Assembly (NCBI GenBank): GCA_949152475.1
Contig: OX424570.1
Location: forward strand, 2,344,181 to 2,408,180
Length of the DNA: 64,000 nucleotides
Source: Terebella lapidaria
Taxonomy: Eukaryota > Annelida > Polychaeta > Terebellida > Terebellidae
Reading direction: 5' to 3'
In this document: one piece after another, positions 45,555 through 57,333 of the stretch
Layout: each line of letters opens with the position of its first letter
Numbering within the stretch: the first letter of the stretch is position 1
Notes under the pieces: generated by a model
Seen by the model: the letters and a program-made list of their open reading frames with translations, nothing else
Database searches by the model: none
Told to the model about the DNA's origin: nothing
Made by a program: the position numbers and the translations under genes

Positions 45555-47130
45555 TTGTCGTTTTTTTGGCGTTTCGCTCCTCTTAAAGTATCATTTTTAT
45601 CGCGAGGGCCATATTGCTGCATATAATATTCAGTACCATCAACTCGGTAGCCTATTGGCTTGTGATTAGGTACTTATGTACTTGTCATGTATGTATTCCA
45701 TGGGGTTTGTTTCGGATTTCTAAATTAGTGTCATAGGTTCTTGAAAGTTGTATGCTTACCAGCTTACTCCATCAGGTATACAGTAGAAACAACTACATTT
45801 CACACACTGTCTGCCCCTGATGACGCCAGTGTGTCTCCGGATAAACTAATCGGTCAGGCTTTGTTTCTATTGCAAAATGTTGTTTTATGTTTGTTATAAT
45901 CATAATCAAAATCTAGTTGAATTGGTGGTATTAGATGGATACTTACATTCATAACAATTACCATTTAGTGTCATGCTCAGAAAAGTATTGCCCACACCGA
46001 TCACTGTTCTCACCTCTACATTGGTGGTTACCAAATGTCAAGGCTTTTAACTCGAGGAATCTGCTTGAAGAAAATAAACTCTGAAGTGTATATGGTACAT
46101 GCTATTCTATCAGATATTGAAAAGAGATTTGAAAACATACCCAGCAGGATCTCCACATTGCCAAAATTTCGAATGGAAAATGTTATATGCCTGACATAGA
46201 AGACATTGAATGTGAAAATGTGATTATCCTAAGGGACCTTACTCATGTATACTTTATTATATTAGAAGACACGTATACTCTGATTCTTTTTAACTCGTTT
46301 ACACCGCTTTTTGCCTTCAGTTCAGTCAAGTAACTTCGAGCGAACTATTCAACTGAATATTGCATGTCTATGGTAAAAACGGCAATTAGTTTACACAAAC
46401 CTGCCTTCCGGAACGCTATCTATTTTTTTCAAAACACAAAAGTTTTATTCAAGCGAGGATTTGCCCGAACCATGGGCGCCGACATATTGTTGATTCTCGA
46501 CAACTGATGACGGAATCCAAATGGACAAGTTCAACTTAGTCATAGTAGGGGGATCGGGTTGTCAGTTGTCGTCAAGGTGCCTGCACGTGCGAGTCATTTC
46601 AAATCAGTTTACATGCGTGGGTGGTCCCGAATCCTAACCCTCGCCCCTATGCAAATTATCCGAACAGAATCGCCTATCACGTGCCAAAGGAAAACAATAT
46701 TTGTTGACATGCATACGACAGGACTTCAGGGAAAATTTGTCATTGCAGTAGATTGCTAACTCTCACAGTTCTATGAGCAGAAGTTTGCAGAAAAATGCCG
46801 TTTGATCTCCAGGTGAAGTATGCCAAGTTACAATACGATACAATTAAACACATTCGGACGATACCTCCTTGTCATCAGGCTCATGCCTGTGTATTAACTT
46901 CTAGTCCACTGTTCATTAGCAACTGTTATGGTGTTGTGTGTTTTTTTGACGTGAAAATGATTATTGACGGGCTATCTAAGCTGAAGTATGGGGTGTTTTA
47001 GCAAGAGACTTGTACGCATAATGAGCCACTAAGTGACTTCGTGGGACATAAGTGATCGCATTACATCAAGTTGTGTTGACAAATGGGGTGGTCACATAAT
47101 GACCCACGAACACATACATCACTATTAGTA
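45555..47130 (+). repeat. R4 repeat copy 2, interrupted
   Basis: R4 blocks at 45555-45635, 45956-46075 and 46885-47130 are in the same order as in copy 1. An R1 copy (45636-45955) separates the first two and about 800 bp of unrelated sequence separates the last two. Confidence 0.6.
45636..45955 (-). repeat. R1 near full-length copy
   Basis: Reverse orientation from CCATCAACTCGGTAGCC to GATACTTACATT. It contains CATGGGGTTTGTTTCGGAT, GTAGAAACAACTACATTTCA and CCCCTGATGACGCCAGTGTG. Inserted within R4. Confidence 0.8.
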
Positions 47131-48084
47131 GCAACTTTATGTAGGCGAGTATAATACATATAGTATTATACCTACAAACTGGACACATTCATGATATAGG
47201 AAATTTACGAACAGACTATTCTCTTTGAAGTTTATGTGCGGTTTTACTGTAATTACCGAGTATACAACAATGCATCTCAACAATAGGTATCGTCACACTT
47301 TGGACTAGAAACTATTTATCGTTCTAGCTCATTTGAATACCTTTTTTGCTCCGCTAACAAGAAGGTTGTGGTGTGATACTGTGGCAAGATAACATTCAAA
47401 CGTGGCTATAACACCACGATGCATGTAAGTGTGTTCACCACGACAAATAAAACATCCACCTGAATCATACAGAGGGTTTCACCAGTGGATGTGGGCTATA
47501 TGCATGTATATTTTATAATACTTGGATACGACTTTTATCAAGTATACAATGGAAAAATCCACATTTTATACACTAGATTCAATACGTTTCTGATAATATG
47601 CAGTGTTACATTGAGTATTCAAATATGTTGTTATACAACGCTCAGCCCGTGGTTTGCGAACGTGACAAATTCATGTTAGATACAAGTGTTTTACACAATA
47701 TTACAAAACTTCTCACATGGCATTTCTAAGAGAAATGGAAAAGTCAATTGGAAAGTACAGTGTCATCAGCATAAAACGGTTCTTGCATATACCGGAGTTT
47801 TGTACATAGCGGCGTTCCTTGTAAGTCCTAATTTCTTCTCCTTTGTTTCTATAGTGAGCAAGTCTTGATCACATGAGTTGAAATGATTAATTACATGACT
47901 GATTCTTCATTTTGACGGTAATGAAAAGAGTACGTTGTAATCAAACTTAGCCGGTACTGATCCATACATTCATTGCACATGTGCTAATTATACAAGCAAA
48001 TCACAACCAACAATGAATCATTTTTATTTACATGTTACATCCCTATGGGTGATATTAGAAGTCAGTCATCACGTTTACCTGGAG
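47131..48084. other. no gene recognised
   Basis: No supported feature. Confidence 0.35.
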
Positions 48085-48137
48085 TGTGTTATATACCTTA
48101 TTGTTTATCAGTAGTGCAGTGTATCAGTAGTATCGTT
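48085..48137 (+). repeat. minisatellite units left of the LINE
   Basis: ATTGTTTATCAGTAGTGCAG and a second partial unit match the 36-bp minisatellite that follows the LINE, so the LINE lies within the array. Confidence 0.65.
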
Positions 48138-48149
48138 ATGTGGTAAGGG

Positions 48150-49421
48150 TGGGGGGGGGGGGTAGCACTTGACTGGGTAAATGATTACTTGTGCAATAGA
48201 AAAGAGTATGTTTTATATTATGGTGTACGATCAGATTTTAGAACATTGTTGTGTGGAGTTCCACAGGGTTCTATTATAGGTCCCACACTTTTTGTACTCT
48301 ATATCAATCACTTACCAAATATTTTACACAAATTTAAATTCATACTATTTGCGGATAACACAAATGTATTCTATTCAAACAAGGATAGCTCCCAAGTTTT
48401 TGAAGTCCTAAATTTGAAAATGAATAGACTTAGTATATGGTGTGAAGTCAAAAAATTATCACTTAATGTTAACAAAACTAATTACACGGCTTTTAGAAAA
48501 AAAGGACAGTGCTGAGGGTACTATAAAAAATATGGCTTTAAAGTTGAACAATACATGTCCCCAATTCTCGGTGTGATGGTTGATGAAAATCTGACATGGA
48601 ATACTCAAATAAATGCTATTCATCGTATTGTATCAAGAAATGTTGCCATTATGTGTAAAATTAAATACTTGCTTAACTGTAAAAGTTTGCATACATTACA
48701 TTATGTATATATTATGTATTATTATGTATTATTATATTATTGCATACGTTATAGTACTCCCACATCTATCATATGCATATGACATCTGGGCAATAATTAC
48801 AAAACAAAATTGAATAATCTCTACATATTACAGAAACGAGCAATGCATGTAATAGATGGTGCTCACGACAGAGCTCGAACTAGTTTTATTTTTCAGGAAT
48901 ATAAGTGTCTCAAACTATAGGATATAATAGATCTAAAAACTTTAATTGTTATTTATAGGGCCAAATCATGTACTCTACCAGCAAATATTCCATCACTATA
49001 TGACGAAACTAACAAAACTAAAAATTATAATACACGAGCTAGTTTCAAATGTAGTTTTTCTTGCAAAAGTGTAAAAACAGCTGCAAAATCTATGTACATA
49101 AGCATAAAAGGTGTCAAACTCTGGAACAATCTTGAATTTAATGGTACAATTATTCACAATATTGTCAGTTTTTAAAAAAAATTTTTAGCAATATTGTTCA
49201 TTCTTGTTTTTTATTATCGTTTTTTTTTTTTGGTTTGTTAACATACTAGTATAGTAATTTCTATGGTTGGGTGGGATGTAATACTTCGGGTGGGAATTGG
49301 GGAATTGTTACTTCATAAGCTTCAAACAATTTGATTTTCATTATTCAAATGTATTATCATTGTATTGTATTGCACTGTTATGAATGTTGAATATTGAAGA
49401 AACTGATTTGAATTGAATTGA
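48150..49421 (+). mobile_element. 5'-truncated LINE (CR1/Jockey-like group), decayed
   Basis: The first frame (48168-48515) reads LDWVNDYLCNRKEYVLYYG, then CGVPQGSIIGPTLFVLYIN and LFADNTNVFYSN, the palm motifs of a non-LTR reverse transcriptase. The second catalytic aspartate of the FADD box is N. Later pieces (LGVMVDENLTWNTQIN at 48570; RAMHVIDGAHDRART near 48840; VKLWNNL near 49118) follow the family order, but stops and shifts separate them. The AT-rich 3' end finishes TTTGAATTGAATTGA. A second copy of the 3' end lies reversed at 63555-64000. Confidence 0.8.
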
Positions 49422-49767
49422 AGTGCATTCTCTACTATATGATCATTGTTTATCAGGAGTGCGTTATTTACTATATGATAACTGTTTATTAGTAGTGCGT
49501 TTCTAGTATATGATCATTGTTTACCAGGAGTGCATTATTTACTATATGATCACTGTTTATCAGTAGTGCGTTATCGAGTATATAATCATTGTTTATCAGT
49601 AGTGAGTTATCTACTATATGATCATTGTTTATCAGAAGTATATTATCTACTTATGATCATTGTATTATCCGTAGTGAGTTATCTAGTATATAATCATTGT
49701 TTATCAGTAGTGCTTTATCTACTATATGATCATTGTTCATCAGTAATGGGTTACTATATGACCTTTG
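49422..49767 (+). repeat. 36-bp minisatellite, block 1
   Basis: About nine units of the form TATCTACTATATGATCATTG plus TTTATCAGTAGTGCGT, with small indels. Because the unit is 36 bp, frames through it read RYLLYDHCLSVV repeatedly; this is not taken as a gene. Confidence 0.9.
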
Positions 49768-50345
49768 TATATATACATCTTCACAAGTACATACTCATTT
49801 TATTTTCATTCCATAAATAACATGTTTTACTAATTCTACAGTTCACAAATGCCAAGTCCTATAGTTTTTCCCGCCAATATTACTTCATTTCCTGTTTATT
49901 GCTGCCTAGTATAAAAGCAATTTGACGCCATGTTCATCGTCTTTTGCTCTACACAACTGACGGATGAACATCGGCTCGTTCCTCATACTTCGTACATATC
50001 ATCACTACATGGCACATCGTTGTATATATTTCAGGTTAGTGACTGTAACTACTCCTAGATTATTATGCATATATGGGTGATTATATTTCTCTGTGTAACT
50101 CCAGGTAGATTTCATTCCAACTTAGTCTATATTGCTCTTGTTAGTTTAGTATGGTCATCCGTCACTATATTCTTATATAACTATATGGTATTTTGCTCTA
50201 AACAACTGACGGATGAACATCGGCTCGTTCCTCATACTTCGTACATATCATCACTACATGGCACATCGTTGTATATATTTCAGTTATTCGCACGCCTGTA
50301 AATAAACATTGAACACCACATCGAGTCGTTCATTCCACCGGCGAC
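49768..50345 (+). mobile_element. 578-bp insertion in the minisatellite
   Basis: Non-satellite sequence flanked by ATGACCTTTG on both sides (49758-49767 and 50346-50355). It contains a TATA box (GTATAAAAG near 49910) and a 93-bp segment present twice (49942-50034 and 50191-50283, one mismatch). The first copy is followed by CAG/GTTAGT (donor-like) and the second by a region with AATAAA near 50302. It may be a promoter-bearing element; class unknown. Confidence 0.5.
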
Positions 50346-50355
50346 ATGACCTTTG

Positions 50356-50716
50356 CTTATCAATTGTACGTTATCTAGTATATGATCATTGTTTATCAGG
50401 AGTGCATAATTTACTATATGATCACTGTTTATCAGTAGTGCGTTATCGAGTATATGATCATTGTTTATCAGTAGTGCGTTATCTACTATATGATAATTGT
50501 TTATCAGTAGTGGGTAATTTACTCAATGATCACTGTTTATCAGTAGTGGGTTACTATATGATCATTGTTTATCAGTAGTGCGTTATCGAGGATATGATCA
50601 ATGTTTATCAGTAGTTGGTTATTTACTCTATGATCATTGTTTATCAATAGTGTGTTATCTACTATATGATCACTGTTTATCAGTAGTGCGTTATCTATTA
50701 TATGATCATTTCTCAT
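50356..50716 (+). repeat. 36-bp minisatellite, block 2
   Basis: About ten further units, ending at TATATGATCATTTCTCATGT. Continues block 1 across the insertion. Confidence 0.9.
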
Positions 50717-50724
50717 GTGTCTAC

Positions 50725-51130
50725 TAAATATGAACTTCATGTACTTACCTGAATATGAAGTTCATGTACTTATAATTTATCGTGGAGACGAATTACTGTT
50801 GGGCTATCTCAAATAAATGAGTCCATAATTTTAAGTCCATGTGGTGTTAACCCTTGAACTGACATGACTTCCCAGTATCACAAAAAAACGCCAAGACAGC
50901 AACAAGGTTCACACTCATTGACCCTTTAACGGTGTGCAATGACATGTCTGGGAATAATAGACGTAGAATTAATACCCAGTACATGTATTAGGTATTCACT
51001 ATTCAGAGCGAACAAAACAGTGCAAAACAGGCATACGAAGTGAGAGAAAACAAAAATGACAGGGAAACTATGAACCCCCCCCCCCCCCTTCCCCCCAAAA
51101 AATGGCCTTAAGGAGGTGAAATCAGGTGTT
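50725..51130 (-). repeat. R2 copy next to the minisatellite
   Basis: TTTATCGTGGAGACGAATTA, CTTGAACTGACATGACTTCC, CAATGACATGTCTGGGAATA, ATAGACGTAGAATTAATACC, CGAAGTGAGAGAAAACAAAA. The last blocks are the Penelope tail seen at 6.4 kb. Mirrored at 62095-62395. Confidence 0.75.
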
Positions 51131-51181
51131 GTGTTAGGAGGTGAAATCAGGTGTACCATCAGAACAATATGTAAACCCCCT

Positions 51182-51380
51182 GATTGTTCTGGCATTCTAC
51201 GTAGCTCCCGCCATGGTCTTTGCTACGCTCGGGCAAAACTGACTGTTTGTTGATTGTACTGGCAGTCTACATTGCTCCCAACATGATCTTTGCCACGCTC
51301 GGGCACAACTGATAGTTTGTGGATTGTCCTGGCAGTCTACATAGCTCTTTGCTACGCTCGGGCATAACTGACAGTTTGTA
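51182..51380 (+). repeat. 70-bp tandem repeat, 3 units
   Basis: Units start GATTG at 51182, 51252 and 51322 and share CTGGCAGTCTACATAGCTC and CTTTGCTACGCTCGGGCA. The third lacks about 11 bp. Confidence 0.85.
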
Positions 51381-51596
51381 GATCAGTATATATCTTGTTG
51401 CTGGTCTACGACAACAGCAATGACAAAGTAGAGGTCGTAATCCGTGGTCACCGACATGGATCTTTGATTAAGTCTTGCACAGAAATACAAGATTCACTCG
51501 TTCACTCCTAGCGCATTTGGGCTTGATGACCAAGGTTGTTGGTTAAATTCATCTGCGCCAACAGCACTTACAGGCAGCTACAAATGACGGACTTCT

Positions 51597-52335
51597 AAAT
51601 TATTTTCATAGGATGTTGGGCAGTTGTATACTAATTCCATCAAGTGTACAGTAGAAACAACTACATTTACCACACTGTCTGCCCCTGATAACGCCAGTGT
51701 GTCTTTTGATGAAGTATTTGGTTGGGCTTAGTTTTTATTGCAAAATGTTGTATTGGCATTATCTTACATTAGACCCCCACCAAAACGTTGGGGGTTTTAA
51801 GGAAGATTGTAGTAGGTGTCTTATAATAGTCTTCGATTAAACCCCCAATACATGATATAGGTATAGGTGTGGGGGTCTAAAGGAAGACTATATATTAGTC
51901 TTCCTTTAGACCCCCGTACCATTTTACAGGTACAGCAATGGGGGTCTCAACGAAGACTAGTATTAGGTATAGTATTAGGTATACTATACGAAATGGTCAT
52001 TTGCTTTCAAACTCCCATGCGTATGTCTCCAACACGTAATGGGGGTATGAATGAAGACTAGTATCAGACACATGGATTTTAAGTGACAAAAAATATAGTA
52101 AAATATAGTATAAGACACGTCGATTGTAACTGACAATAGGATCTTATTTCTTGCGATTTTAAACACGTATTTATGTCTTTATTGCAACAAATTTCATGTA
52201 TTCTTCCTTAGTCTTCTTTCGGACCCCCACATTTTTGGTGGGGGTCTAATGTAAGATAATGCCGTTGTATTCCCCATTTGTTATCGGATTCATCGAAATT
52301 TGGCTGTATTGGTGGTAATAGATTGATACTTGGAA
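51597..52335 (-). repeat. R1 copy split by a short inverted-repeat element
   Basis: R1 in reverse orientation at 51597-51754 resumes at 52264 (TTCATCGAAATTTGGCTGTA, GGTGGTAATAGATTGATACT). The break is exactly the 509-bp element plus its 8-bp duplication. Confidence 0.85.
51755..52263. mobile_element. 509-bp MITE with 31-bp perfect TIRs and 8-bp TSD
   Basis: Both ends read GGCATTATCTTACATTAGAC followed by CCCCACCAAAA (31 bp, perfect), continuing imperfectly for about 20 bp. Target duplication GTTGTATT at 51747-51754 and 52264-52271. The inside contains repeated, inverted blocks of GGGGGTCTAAAGGAAGACTA, so it can fold into nested hairpins. No coding capacity. An 8-bp duplication fits hAT, P or Merlin superfamilies; the termini do not settle which. 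Confidence 0.9.
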
Positions 52336-52817
52336 CCAAATGTTCATTGATGTCTTTTGTGGGCGGAAATTATAGTGGCGGGTACCGCATCAGTAATTAC
52401 TTGGGAAAACTGCCAAGTGCAAATGATCAGTGTACCATTATGTCCATATACTTTCATGGGGGAAGCGAAGACACATGTAATTTGGAATGATTCGTGTTCG
52501 TTTCTCCCATGTAAACAAAACACATGGGAGATAAGAAAGTGTACAATCGTATGTCCAAAATCAATAAATAATGAATCGTGCACTTTACACCGTTAATGAT
52601 CATTCATGCCACATAGACAGAAGAACGAATTAAGTGTAAATCTCCAGTTGTTTTCATACTAGTTATATACTTCCCTTTTTATATTGAAATTATCAAAATT
52701 CATACACATATCAGACAGGAAAATGTATAAAGATGTCCAGAGCCGCGATTTATGTAAAATATCGAACTATACCAATACTAAATGATTTGATACCAATAGA
52801 AAACCGATAATGACATA
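52336..52817. other. no gene recognised
   Basis: An inverted pair TTTCTCCCATGT / ACATGGGAGATAA around 52501-52535 could form a small hairpin. Nothing else. Confidence 0.35.
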
Positions 52818-52885
52818 CTACTGGAAGAAAACAAAGCCTGGCCAAAAGATTACACCCAGAGTTACAATGGCGTCGCCAGAGTAAA
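52818..52885 (+). repeat. R1 scrap
   Basis: AACAAAGCCTGGCCAAAAGA and ACAATGGCGTCGCCAGAGT match the middle of R1 loosely. Confidence 0.45.
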
Positions 52886-52934
52886 ATAGAAATAGTAATC
52901 ACATGTCAAATAGTGTGCAAGTGCAAGAATCAAT

Positions 52935-53155
52935 GTAAGTATCAATCCAACACCATACAGGTAGATTTTGATGATGACAATAGCAAATGTAAAATACAAC
53001 ATTTTGCAATAGAAACAAAGCCCGACCAAATAGTTTATCCAAAGAAAAACTGGCGCCATTAGGGACAGAGAGTGTGTGAAATGTAGTTGTTTGTACTGTA
53101 CACCTGAATGAAATAGTATATAACTGCCCAACAACCTGTGAAACTAATTCAAATT
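52935..53155 (+). repeat. R1 copy
   Basis: TGTAAGTATCAATCCAACAC, CATTTTGCAATAGAAACAAA, GCCCGACCAAATAGTTTATC and AACTGCCCAACAACCTGTGA. Confidence 0.8.
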
Positions 53156-53512
53156 TTAACAAACGAGTTCAAGCAACCTAGACAGAACACATAATCACAC
53201 AATGCAATGAAGATAACGACAAAAATATTTCATTCCCAGACCAAATGCATGGATGAAGTTTAAAAGGTCAGTGGAAGTTGTCAAAACCAGATTTTTTCTT
53301 CTCGTATCCCGTTGCCGTAGATCGATACATATCTTTGTTTAGACATGATATCGATCTGATTACAGCTTGTTGTAATTAATTCGAGAAAATTAATTTCGAG
53401 TGTATGAATTTAGATGGTATATGTATAATGTATCGGTGATGTCCACGTTTTTATATCTAAACCATTCTTTATCCCATGTCTGCTAGCCATTAACATGCTA
53501 CGTATCACCGAC
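53156..53512. other. no gene recognised
   Basis: No supported feature. Confidence 0.3.
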
Positions 53513-53837
53513 AATGTATCAAACACCACGGTGAAATATTTATGCGAAAATTGTGTGCAAGTGTTATTATATGCCGCTAATGCCACAAAATGGACATATT
53601 TTGCCCCGTGCAGAGATACTGGAAAAATAATGACTGGCCGACACAAAAGGGACAATAATTTAATGCCCATGTATCCACTTTATAAACCTTGACAACATTA
53701 TGGGAGTACGACCCTCTTTCGTCACCAAGTTTATAACGCTTCTTCGTTTGAGAGCTCATTGAGAGTCCGGTACATATCGGTAGTGAGCGTGATAAGCCGG
53801 ACATCAGTAAACAATATATATATATATATATATATAC
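53513..53837 (-). repeat. R3 repeat copy 2 (TATA plus short ORF) with (TA)n
   Basis: Partner of 12262-12545. The same frame begins at an ATG near 53804 (SGLSRSLPICTGLSMSSQ, KKRYKLG), preceded on the minus strand by a longer (TA)n run (53813-53837). The frame ends at GTTGTCAAG/GTTTA as in copy 1. Confidence 0.55.
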
Positions 53838-54104
53838 GCGGTGTATATCACAAGTTTCTACTCAGTGATTTTTGTTGTTCATGACTTTTTCGTTTATCAA
53901 TCGAGGGGTACGCAATTAATTCATTTGACAACATCATTTGTCACTCTGACTGAATGTGTGACAAACGGGGGGTGATCACAGGGTTTGTGTGTGCGCCTAA
54001 ACATGCTAAAACCAAATGGAAACTGCAAAACAGTCAGAGAGTGATGAGTTCAGTCTTCCAATGCTGTTGGATAGCTACTATGAAGGTGAGTCAATGGCAC
54101 TTGA

Positions 54105-54484
54105 ATACGAGTACTTTGAATGATTCCAACTACTTAGACCTAAAGTTGGAGATTGATGATTCTAACCTGTCAGCTAGGTTGTATGACAAACGTGATGATT
54201 TCAATTTTTCCATAGTCAATTTCCCTTTTCTAAGCAATAACATTCCTATGTCGCCAGCATATGGCGTGCTTGTCTCACAACTCATACGCTATTCCAGAGC
54301 TAGTTGCAAGTGTGAGGACTCTGTTCATCGAAGTTCCCAGCTAGCCTCCAAACTGCTGCGACAGGGATATGTTTTACCAAGACTAATAGCTGCTTTCAAG
54401 AAATTCTATGGACGTCATCACAATCTGGTTGACAAGTACACAAAATCTGATACAAGTATGCAACAAGAACTTTTTGCATGGTAA
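54105..54484 (+). pseudogene. Penelope-like RT C-terminal end
   Basis: Open frame from about NDSNYLDLKLEIDDSNL through KRDDFNFSIVNFPFLS and RYSRASCKCED to KFYGRHHNLVDKYTKS and a stop at 54484. It lacks motifs A to C, so only the last third of the RT region is left. Compared with the 6.6-kb copy it is diverged but in frame. The preceding codons (from 53954) belong to unrelated sequence. Confidence 0.8.
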
Positions 54485-54690
54485 TGTTTTGGAATTCATG
54501 ACGGGTGCCACATGTGGTGCAGAAAATGCTCACTCTTTCCGGAACACCTGATTTCACTCCTTTATGGCTATATTTGGGGGTTCATGAAGTTCCAATAAAA
54601 CTTTCTCGATTTTGCCTGACACTGGATTTTGAGACTGGTTTGCTATTGGTTGCTCGGATACTATATACTAGGGTATTGTTTCCATGTTTA
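54485..54690 (+). repeat. Penelope 3' tail
   Basis: TTCATGACGGGTGCCACATG, AAATGCTCACTCTTTCCGGA and ACACCTGATTTCACTCC match (reversed) the tail of the 6.4-kb insertion at about 6545-6615, confirming the extent of the shared element beyond the RT stop. Confidence 0.7.
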
Positions 54691-54961
54691 TTCCATTAAA
54701 TGATGAGAATCTCGCTTGAAATCGTATCAGAAGTGTATACCATACATAATAGTGCACAGTTCCACAAAAGCGAGACAGTGAAACACAAGCTTAGTCGGCT
54801 ATCGGTAATGAAAGTAATACACGAACGCTGCATCCCTTGATTGAGGTCAGTTATTAGGCAACCCTGTTTATAAATAAACAGGTTTAAATTAGTGTTGTGC
54901 ATTATCAGGTCCTGATGATAATGGCATCACGTTGTGCTACAAAATATGTTTCGATTAAGAC
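54691..54961. other. no gene recognised
   Basis: Short spacer; nothing recognised. Confidence 0.3.
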
Positions 54962-56262
54962 ATGTTGACATCCAAGACGCAGAAGGATATCCACTCGTTT
55001 AGGTCGACTCTGGGCGATATTAGGAGTACAATCCAGAGTCTCAGCGGCCAGTACCACACCGAGAAAATATCGGAGCAGCCTGAGGGACACGGGGCCCAGG
55101 AAAACGGTCCTACCCTGGCTGATGATGAAGGGAATAGTGGCCCAGGAGACATTGAAGTGGGCTTTGGAGAATCAAGTATCCCATCAACTCCAACTTGAAA
55201 GCGAGAGGATTCCTTGTTGAGTGATCCAGATGGTAACCCCGACATGGATGGGAAAGGGGACGTCTGGCCCGGCAGAGCGATAGAGGGGAGAGAGTGTCTA
55301 AAACAGCTGCGGAAAATGAGCTGGCTAACGAATCCTGAACAGCACCAAAGATCGGGTAATTACGGCCGAATATGCGAATACCTGAAGGAGAGCGACTCTC
55401 ATCGAAAACTCAGTCGAGAGGACACGAAAATTACAAAGAATTATATGTTGCATGATACCGACACCAGTGACATAAACAGTTCTCACGTGCGAAACAGCTC
55501 CAATGCCAAACAGATGAATACAGTCCGGGTATCACCATCTAAATATATGCTGCCCGACCCCAACGACGAAAGTCATCGACAGATTATGTCATGCCGGTGT
55601 ATCTCTCGCGGCATGATAGACATACCCCACCCCCTCAGGAGACATGCCACAGGGGACACTCTGCAACCGAGCTCAAAACACTTCACAGCAGTTGACATCT
55701 TCCCTCTTACATCGCTCGACTGCCAAAAACGTATCATCGCTGAAAATCGGACTTTCACTGCTTTCACAAGTCAAGTAAGGTGGTTCACCTCGATCCTAAG
55801 ATGCGAAGAACTCAGAGAGAGTGGCTGCTGAGGAAACAGCGACCAAACGTGGACGGTGCCTACAAAACTCAGGAAAGGTTGGATCGGAGAGATGGACTGG
55901 TAACACCCAGGGCAAAAACTCGTCAAAAAATTAATTCCATCGAAGTCTTCAAATGGTCTAACCGTATTCTGGGTAAATTGTCGATATCTGCACAGCATGA
56001 ATCAGCAGATTGTCCAAGATCCAGTCCCGTCATCCAACCCAAACACCGAAATCTGAATACCAAAGATAGTGTGAATGATAAGGTTCCGGAGCGTCTGAGA
56101 CTCAGAGAGGTGGCGCATGCGCATTGAGAGAGTTCAGACAACCAAACTTTGAAAAATGCCAACACAGACTCGCATCCTTGAGAATAGGTTCATCGTGACG
56201 ACTGTGGCAGCGTCTGTATTGTTGGTGAGAAGGTGGTCTCTCAACTCCAGTATCATAGCGAT
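54962..56262 (+). pseudogene. unknown gene, broken; one of two copies
   Basis: Frame one (54962-55198, then 55214-55831 in the same frame after a TGA) is hydrophilic and rich in S, D, R and K (TSKTQKDIHSFRSTLGDIRS near the start). A shift near 55785 moves the frame to 55780-56127 (HLDPKMRRTQREWLLRKQRP ... NDKVPERLRLREVAHAH). A further shifted piece at about 56156-56250 reads TRILENRFIVTTVAASVLLV, a possible membrane segment. The second, more decayed copy at 12900-13790 keeps the same order. It may be a decayed host gene or transposon gene; I do not recognise any domain. Confidence 0.5.
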
Positions 56263-57325
56263 GAACACGAGGAAAAATGCCAGGATGCATTGAATGCGAT
56301 ACGGACATGACTCTGTCGAACGGATTTGCCTGAATGGGACCTATTACAAATGACGGAATACTGTATTGTGTGGTGCTTTGTGTGTTTTGAACAATGTTAT
56401 TTGTGCTTCAATATGTGATGTAAAACATCTTTTACCTAAAGATATCTGTTGATATTATTAGGTGCACCTAATATAATTAGAATCTACATCTTCTTAAAAC
56501 AATATGATTTTTAATAATATATATTTCTAGCTATTCTAGCTATTGAAAATTTCTGTTAATTGTTTTTTATAAATATATACTCCCATGAGGGGGCTATGGG
56601 GCAGTGATTAGATGCTGAAATTAGGAGATGAGACATCACGGCACAAATGAACCCGGTTTTGTACACACACTGGTCGCAGTATACAATGACGTGAGTTCAA
56701 TATAAATTGAGATTTGAGCCATGAAACTCCATAGATACACGGTACAAAGTAAACATTTTCAGTAGCCTGTAAGCCGCAGATAAGTGGTTTGTGTGTGTAT
56801 TGTTGGTCAAGGACAGGTCTTGTTGTCTCTGGTCTCTATTTCATCCACATGGGTCACATCGATCGAATATAGATTTGCGAAGCATAATATCAGAAACTCT
56901 CATGATATTGTTCATGTAAGCGTGTGAGATATATCTAATTTGTGTATCACTAACAATTGTTTTCCATCATGTTCATTATGAAAATTAATCGTGTTTTGAC
57001 TTAGCGCATGAAACTAAGTTGATATTATCAAGTTAGTAAGCCGGGAATTTGAAAATAAATTCAGGCCATCAGTCCTAAGTCGATAATATCGAGACACTTA
57101 GTCAATATTATCGAGATATATGTCGCTATTATCGAACCAGGGAATTTATGAAAACTGTTTCATAGGCGGCCCTTCTAGGCTTCGGTAATATATTAGAGGG
57201 GAGGTTTCAAATTTTCAAACACAGCAATTGACACACTCGTTATTGACTACTAACATAGATTGTACAATATGCATGTGTCGAGTTTGATACTCCTGATATA
57301 TTAGCCAATATAATCGATATATTGA
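56263..57325. other. no gene recognised; left flank of the hAT insertion
   Basis: At 57060-57190 sequence of the type GTCAATATTATCGAGATATA and GGCCCTTCTAGGCTTCGGTAA resembles, in the same orientation, 60120-60230 on the other side of the hAT element. An unidentified repeat may therefore have been split or duplicated there. Confidence 0.4.
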
Positions 57326-57333
57326 GTTGATAT

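Noticed and set aside
45780-45850. Hammerhead ribozyme suggested by CCCCTGATGACGCC in R1 (Penelope-like elements can carry such ribozymes)
   Set aside because: No GAAA box after a plausible stem II and no matching stem I/III; the CTGATGA alone is not enough.
55573-56308. Several minus-strand frames over the unknown gene
   Set aside because: They are shadows of the plus-strand frames, which are the ones conserved in order with the 13-kb copy.
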